Below are positions 60,713-64,000 of a stretch of 64,000 nt of DNA, one piece after another. Each line of letters opens with the position of its first letter. Position 1 is the stretch's first letter. The notes under the pieces are model-generated. The model did not search any database. It was given only the letters and a program-made list of their open reading frames with translations, and was not told the origin of the DNA. The DNA lies in NCBI GenBank assembly GCA_963667315.1, contig OY763325.1, positions 2,046,001 through 2,110,000 of the forward strand. The letters are read 5' to 3'. The translations under genes and the position numbers were made by a program. This stretch comes from DAINPP01 sp963667315. GTDB lineage: Bacteria; Thermotogota; Thermotogae; MWEM01.

Positions 60713-61695
60713 AGCCCTTTTCCCCCATCTTCTATCTGTCCGAGTGTAAAAGCGTTTTCCCCGATTTCATTCAGATGAGCAAGTACAGCCGCTTCATCTT
60801 CCGGTGCTACACAGATTACAAGACCGACCCCCATATTGAACGTATTGTACATGTCTTCTTCCGATACGCCAAGTGAAGCGATATAATCGAATATCGCTTT
60901 TTTGGGGATCACATCTTTCTTGACCTTATAAACAAAGTCAACCGATGACATACGGGGAACATTTTCATATAATCCCCCACCTGTGATATGTGATAGTCCC
61001 TTGATATTGAATTTTTCTATCAGTGATTGAACCGTTTTGACATAGATTTTCGTTGGGATCAGAAGTTCCTTCCAGATAGGTTCCCCGTTAAAATCCGCAT
61101 CATAGTCCTTGATCAGATGTCTGACGAGAGAAAAACCGTTACTGTGAAGTCCGCTTGAGGCAACACCGATGAGTCTGTCACCAACCCTGATATCGGATCC
61201 GTTGATGATTTCATCCTTTTCGATCACGCCAACGGCAAATCCGGCGATATCATATTTGCCTTCATCGTAAAATCCCGGCATCTCTGCCGTTTCTCCACCG
61301 AGAAGAGCCGCTCCGGATTGCAGACACCCTTCGGAAATACCTTTTACAATAAGAGCTGCTTTCTCCTTTTCAAGCTTTCCACAGGCCATATAATCCAGAA
61401 AAAACAGCGGTTTTGCACCATGACAGGCAATATCGTTGACACACATCGCCACACAATCAATTCCCACCGTATCGTAGACATTTTTTTTAAAAGCAACCTC
61501 CAGTTTCGTTCCGACACCATCCGTTCCGGAAACAAGAACCGGATGCTTCATCTGTGCCATCTCAAACATCCCGGCAAAGCTGCCAAGTCCGTTGAGAACA
61601 CCGTTCGTCTTTGTCTTTTCGGCGTATTTTCTGATGAGGTTTACAGCCTCGTATCCCTCTTCTATATTTACACCGGCTTTTTTATAATCCGTCAT
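60700..61695 (-). CDS. purM: phosphoribosylformylglycinamidine cyclo-ligase
   Basis: 331 residues. AIR synthetase, step 5. DYKKAGVNIEEGYEAVNLI at the N-terminus, LVSGTDGVGTKLEVAF (ATP site), GGETAEMPGFY, GLHSNGFSLVR and ITGGGLYENVPR are all present. Nine bases after purF with a GGTGGGAA ribosome binding site. Confidence 0.96.
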   Translation of the reverse strand: MTDYKKAGVNIEEGYEAVNLIRKYAEKTKTNGVLNGLGSFAGMFEMAQMKHPVLVSGTDGVGTKLEVAFKKNVYDTVGIDCVAMCVNDIACHGAKPLFFLDYMACGKLEKEKAALIVKGISEGCLQSGAALLGGETAEMPGFYDEGKYDIAGFAVGVIEKDEIINGSDIRVGDRLIGVASSGLHSNGFSLVRHLIKDYDADFNGEPIWKELLIPTKIYVKTVQSLIEKFNIKGLSHITGGGLYENVPRMSSVDFVYKVKKDVIPKKAIFDYIASLGVSEEDMYNTFNMGVGLVICVAPEDEAAVLAHLNEIGENAFTLGQIEDGGKGLCLI

Positions 61696-61704
61696 TTTCC
61701 CACC

Positions 61705-63105
61705 TCATTCTTCAACAGGTGTTGACAGTGGATAGACACCACTGAAACACCCCAAACAGAATTCATCTTTTTTGCCAAGAGATTCAAGCAATAACGGAAC
61801 TTCAAGGTATTCAAGACTATCGGCTCCGATTAGTTTTGCCGTTTCCTCTTTCGTTTTTTTGGCTGCAATCAGCTCCGACCTGTACGGCGTATCAATTCCA
61901 AAATAACATGGGTATTGAACGGCAGGAGAAGATATCCTTAAATGCACTTCTTTTGCTCCGGCATTTTTCAGCAATGTGATCAGCTTTTTACTGGTCGTTC
62001 CCCTGACGATTGAATCATCGATGAGGACAACACGTTTCCCTTCTATATTCGCCTTAAGTGCGTTCATCTTGACATGAACGGAATGTTCCCGCATCTCCTG
62101 AGTCGGTGCGATAAATGTCCTGCCGATATACTTATTCTTAATCAATCCGATTTTATACGGGATTCTGGAATAAGCGGCATAACCAACTGCCGCCGGAATG
62201 CCGGAGTCGGGCACACCCGTTACGATATCCGCCTCGACCGGATGTGCCCGGGCAAGTACTTCTCCGGCAAGTTCTCGAGCCTTGTAGACATCAATCCCAT
62301 CAATTCTGCTGTCGGGACGGGCAAAATAGATATATTCAAAGGAACAGGTTGCCAGTTTGGTCAGTTCCACTTCATAGATTGATTCCAGACCCTCTTCACT
62401 GATCATAACGATTTCTCCCGGTTTGACATCTCTCACAAACTCCGCACCGACCGAATCGAATGCACAACTTTCCGAGGAGAGAAAATACTTCCCCTCTTTC
62501 TTTCCAATACAAAGGGGTCTGATACCGTAGGGATCTCTTGCACCGATCATCCCCTTTTCCGTGAGAATAACGATGGCATAGGACCCTTTTACAGCCTGCA
62601 TGGCTTCCGTAACCGCTCGCTTAAATCCGTGCTTTGCACTTCTTGCAATGAGACTCAACAGCACCTCGGAATCTGATGTCGATTGGAAGATAACCCCGCC
62701 ATCTTCAAGCAGATCCCGCAGAACATCTGCGTTGACAAGCGTTCCGTTATGAGCGACTGCGATCGTTCCAAGTTTATAATTAACGGTGATGGGCTGAGCG
62801 TTCGTTATCTTGCTGCTGCCCTTTGTCGAATACCGGACATGCCCTATAGCACCATGCCCTTTCATCGACTCCAGTTTTTCCTTTGAGAAGCCATCTGCCA
62901 CAAGTCCCATGGATTTCTTACATTCAACCGTCTGACCATCCGTATAGGCAATCCCGCAACTTTCCTGTCCTCTGTGTTGAAGCGCATATAAACCATAGTA
63001 GGTCATAATGGATGTGTTCTCCGCTGTTAACTGTGTATCAAAAACACCGAACACACCACATTCTTCCTGAAATTTATCTATTTCAACCAGATTATTTATG
63101 CACAT
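61705..63105 (-). CDS. purF: amidophosphoribosyltransferase
   Basis: 466 residues from ATG at 63105; a longer frame to 63264 runs through purC and has no site. First committed step of purine synthesis. The first 15 residues (MCINNLVEIDKFQEE) form a propeptide; cleavage exposes nucleophile Cys16 in CGVFGVFD. PRTase loop VVLIDDSIVRGTTSKKL and CFGIDTPYRSEL. The cysteines in ATCSFEYIYF, YPCYFG and FCLGC match the 4Fe-4S ligands of the B. subtilis class, so the enzyme is probably oxygen-sensitive. Start lies one base after the purC stop. Confidence 0.96.
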   Translation of the reverse strand: MCINNLVEIDKFQEECGVFGVFDTQLTAENTSIMTYYGLYALQHRGQESCGIAYTDGQTVECKKSMGLVADGFSKEKLESMKGHGAIGHVRYSTKGSSKITNAQPITVNYKLGTIAVAHNGTLVNADVLRDLLEDGGVIFQSTSDSEVLLSLIARSAKHGFKRAVTEAMQAVKGSYAIVILTEKGMIGARDPYGIRPLCIGKKEGKYFLSSESCAFDSVGAEFVRDVKPGEIVMISEEGLESIYEVELTKLATCSFEYIYFARPDSRIDGIDVYKARELAGEVLARAHPVEADIVTGVPDSGIPAAVGYAAYSRIPYKIGLIKNKYIGRTFIAPTQEMREHSVHVKMNALKANIEGKRVVLIDDSIVRGTTSKKLITLLKNAGAKEVHLRISSPAVQYPCYFGIDTPYRSELIAAKKTKEETAKLIGADSLEYLEVPLLLESLGKKDEFCLGCFSGVYPLSTPVEE

Positions 63106-63106
63106 A

Positions 63107-63820
63107 TTAATTCTCTTTGTTGATTCTTTCGAGCAGTTCTTTGTATGTATCTGTAAGGTTTCCAAGATCACGTCTGAAAACATCTTTATCAAGTTTCTTT
63201 CCCGTTTCAATATCCCAAAATCTGCAGGTATCCGGTGAAATTTCATCTGCAAGCAGGATGTCACCCGCTTTGTTCTTCCCGAATTCCAGCTTAAAATCGA
63301 TGAGTTGGATGTTCATTTTTGCGAAGAATTCCTTGAGCAGTTCGTTGACCTTGCTGGCAACGGCATAAATTACTTCAAGTTCTTCAAAAGTTGTAATCCC
63401 CATTGCAACCGCATGATAATCGTTCATAAGCGGATCGCCAAGATCATCCCTCTTGTAGCTGAGCTCCAGGACTCTTACTTTCAGGGCTGTTCCCTCTTCC
63501 AGGCCATATCGCTTCGCCATGCTGCCTGCTGCAACATTTCTCACGATGACTTCCAGTGGTACAATAGCCACTTTTTCACAGAGTTGTTCCCTGTCGTTTA
63601 GCTTTTCAACAAAATGTGTCTTAACCCCTGCCTTTTCCAGCATATCAAAGATAATCGATGTGATCGTGTTGTTCAGGACACCTTTTTCACTGATCGTGTC
63701 TTTCTTTTCCCCGTTGAATGCCGTCGCATCATCTTTGTAATGGACGATTACCTTTGTTGCATCATCTGTCTCGAAAATCTTCTTTGCCTTACCCTCGTAA
63801 AGTTGTTCAAGTTTTGTCAT
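63107..63820 (-). CDS. purC: phosphoribosylaminoimidazole-succinocarboxamide synthase
   Basis: 237 residues from ATG at 63820 with GGAGGAC five bases upstream; the ATG at 63823 is too close. SAICAR synthetase. Signature parts: LYEGKAKKIFET, YKDDATAFNGEKK, FVEKLNDREQL, VEVIVRN-type EVIVRNVAAGS, LADEISPDTCRFWD. Directly in front of purF. Confidence 0.96.
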   Translation of the reverse strand: MTKLEQLYEGKAKKIFETDDATKVIVHYKDDATAFNGEKKDTISEKGVLNNTITSIIFDMLEKAGVKTHFVEKLNDREQLCEKVAIVPLEVIVRNVAAGSMAKRYGLEEGTALKVRVLELSYKRDDLGDPLMNDYHAVAMGITTFEELEVIYAVASKVNELLKEFFAKMNIQLIDFKLEFGKNKAGDILLADEISPDTCRFWDIETGKKLDKDVFRRDLGNLTDTYKELLERINKEN

Positions 63821-63845
63821 CATGTCCTCCGTTTAAATTAAGTAG

Positions 63846-63864
63846 GGGCAGATATCATCTGCCC
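63846..63864. repeat. REP-like palindrome in the purE-purC gap
   Basis: GGGCAGAT, three-base loop, ATCTGCCC, with TAG before it. Perfect 8-base arms. Compare the palindrome at 59971-59992. Sits between the purE stop and the purC ribosome binding site. Confidence 0.5.
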
Positions 63865-63879
63865 ATTTATGTTTATCTA

Positions 63880-64000
63880 TTATTTTAAAAGTTCCTCAAT
63901 CCGTTCATTTTCTGCAAGTATGGCCTTTTTCTTTACTTCTCGACTTTCTATAAGCTTGGCTCTGAGTGATGGTTCCCTTGCTGCGAGCATCTGAACCGCC
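63880..64000 (-). CDS. purE: N5-carboxyaminoimidazole ribonucleotide mutase, C-terminal part
   Basis: The last 40 codons are open to the right window edge, ending in TAA at 63882-63880. The end reads VQMLAAREPSLRAKLIESRE, then a Lys-rich helix and ERIEELLK, which fits the final helix of PurE (AVQML-A...L). Position before purC agrees with the usual purE-purC order. Catalytic residues are outside the window. Confidence 0.75.
   Translation of the reverse strand, partial: AVQMLAAREPSLRAKLIESREVKKKAILAENERIEELLK

Noticed and set aside
1..64000. tRNA or rRNA genes, CRISPR arrays, transposases, prophage genes
   Set aside because: None recognised on reading both strands; intergenic stretches hold only promoters, hairpins and the small ORFs listed.

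Overview
The window reads as a chromosomal segment of a low-to-mid GC anaerobic bacterium, most probably a Clostridia-type Firmicute. The support is the gene order purE-C-F-M-N-H-D with a B. subtilis-type PurF carrying a propeptide and Fe-S cysteines, two tandem DegV proteins, a clostripain-family protease, strong GGAGG-type ribosome binding sites, frequent TTG starts, and TTGACA/TATAAT promoters. This is inference; no rRNA or other taxonomic marker is present. No tRNA, rRNA, CRISPR array, insertion sequence, integrase or phage gene was seen.

Layout. 1-2.9 kb: an aldo/keto reductase (cut by the window edge) and a TetR repressor that share a palindromic operator, then a MerR regulator. 2.9-6.6 kb: a chemoreceptor and a membrane diguanylate cyclase. 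6.7-12.5 kb: a plus-strand run of nitroreductase, two EamA transporters, a LysE exporter, a double GNAT protein and a MocR-type regulator. 12.5-22.5 kb: an M20 peptidase, then an XRE/membrane-protein pair present twice (about 13.97-14.76 kb and, decayed, 20.96-21.54 kb). The two copies bracket a defence-like block: an AAA-ATPase/PD-(D/E)XK protein, a small gene broken by a stop codon, McrC and a multi-domain McrB. 22.6-30.9 kb: GNAT, several alpha/beta hydrolases, a TetR, a beta-lactamase-fold hydrolase, a TPR-LuxR regulator and an ICMT-like methyltransferase. 31-32 kb: another diguanylate cyclase.

32-38.5 kb is the most unusual part. On the minus strand lie a 43-residue secreted peptide with its own promoter (too short to be obvious), a 71-residue protein, a degenerate stand-alone ABC ATPase domain, an MFS exporter with two matching operator-like palindromes, and a full ABC half-transporter. 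Divergent from the peptide is a 561-residue helical-repeat regulator with an internal helix-turn-helix. This resembles a peptide pheromone/receptor arrangement of RRNPP type, but in a form I do not recognise.

38.5-57 kb: O6-alkylguanine methyltransferase, a third diguanylate cyclase, a decayed GNAT gene, an amidohydrolase, an orphan substrate-binding lipoprotein, clostripain, P1 peptidase plus MarR, a phosphotransferase, RsgA plus a methyltransferase, a PAS-GGDEF-EAL phosphodiesterase followed by a 30-codon ORF, a DUF401 permease, PadR and two DegV proteins. 57-64 kb: the purine operon on the minus strand, read from purE (partial at the right edge) to purD, with REP-like palindromes inside it.

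Many starts were moved from the longest reading frame to the codon that has a Shine-Dalgarno sequence at proper spacing; this is stated per gene.
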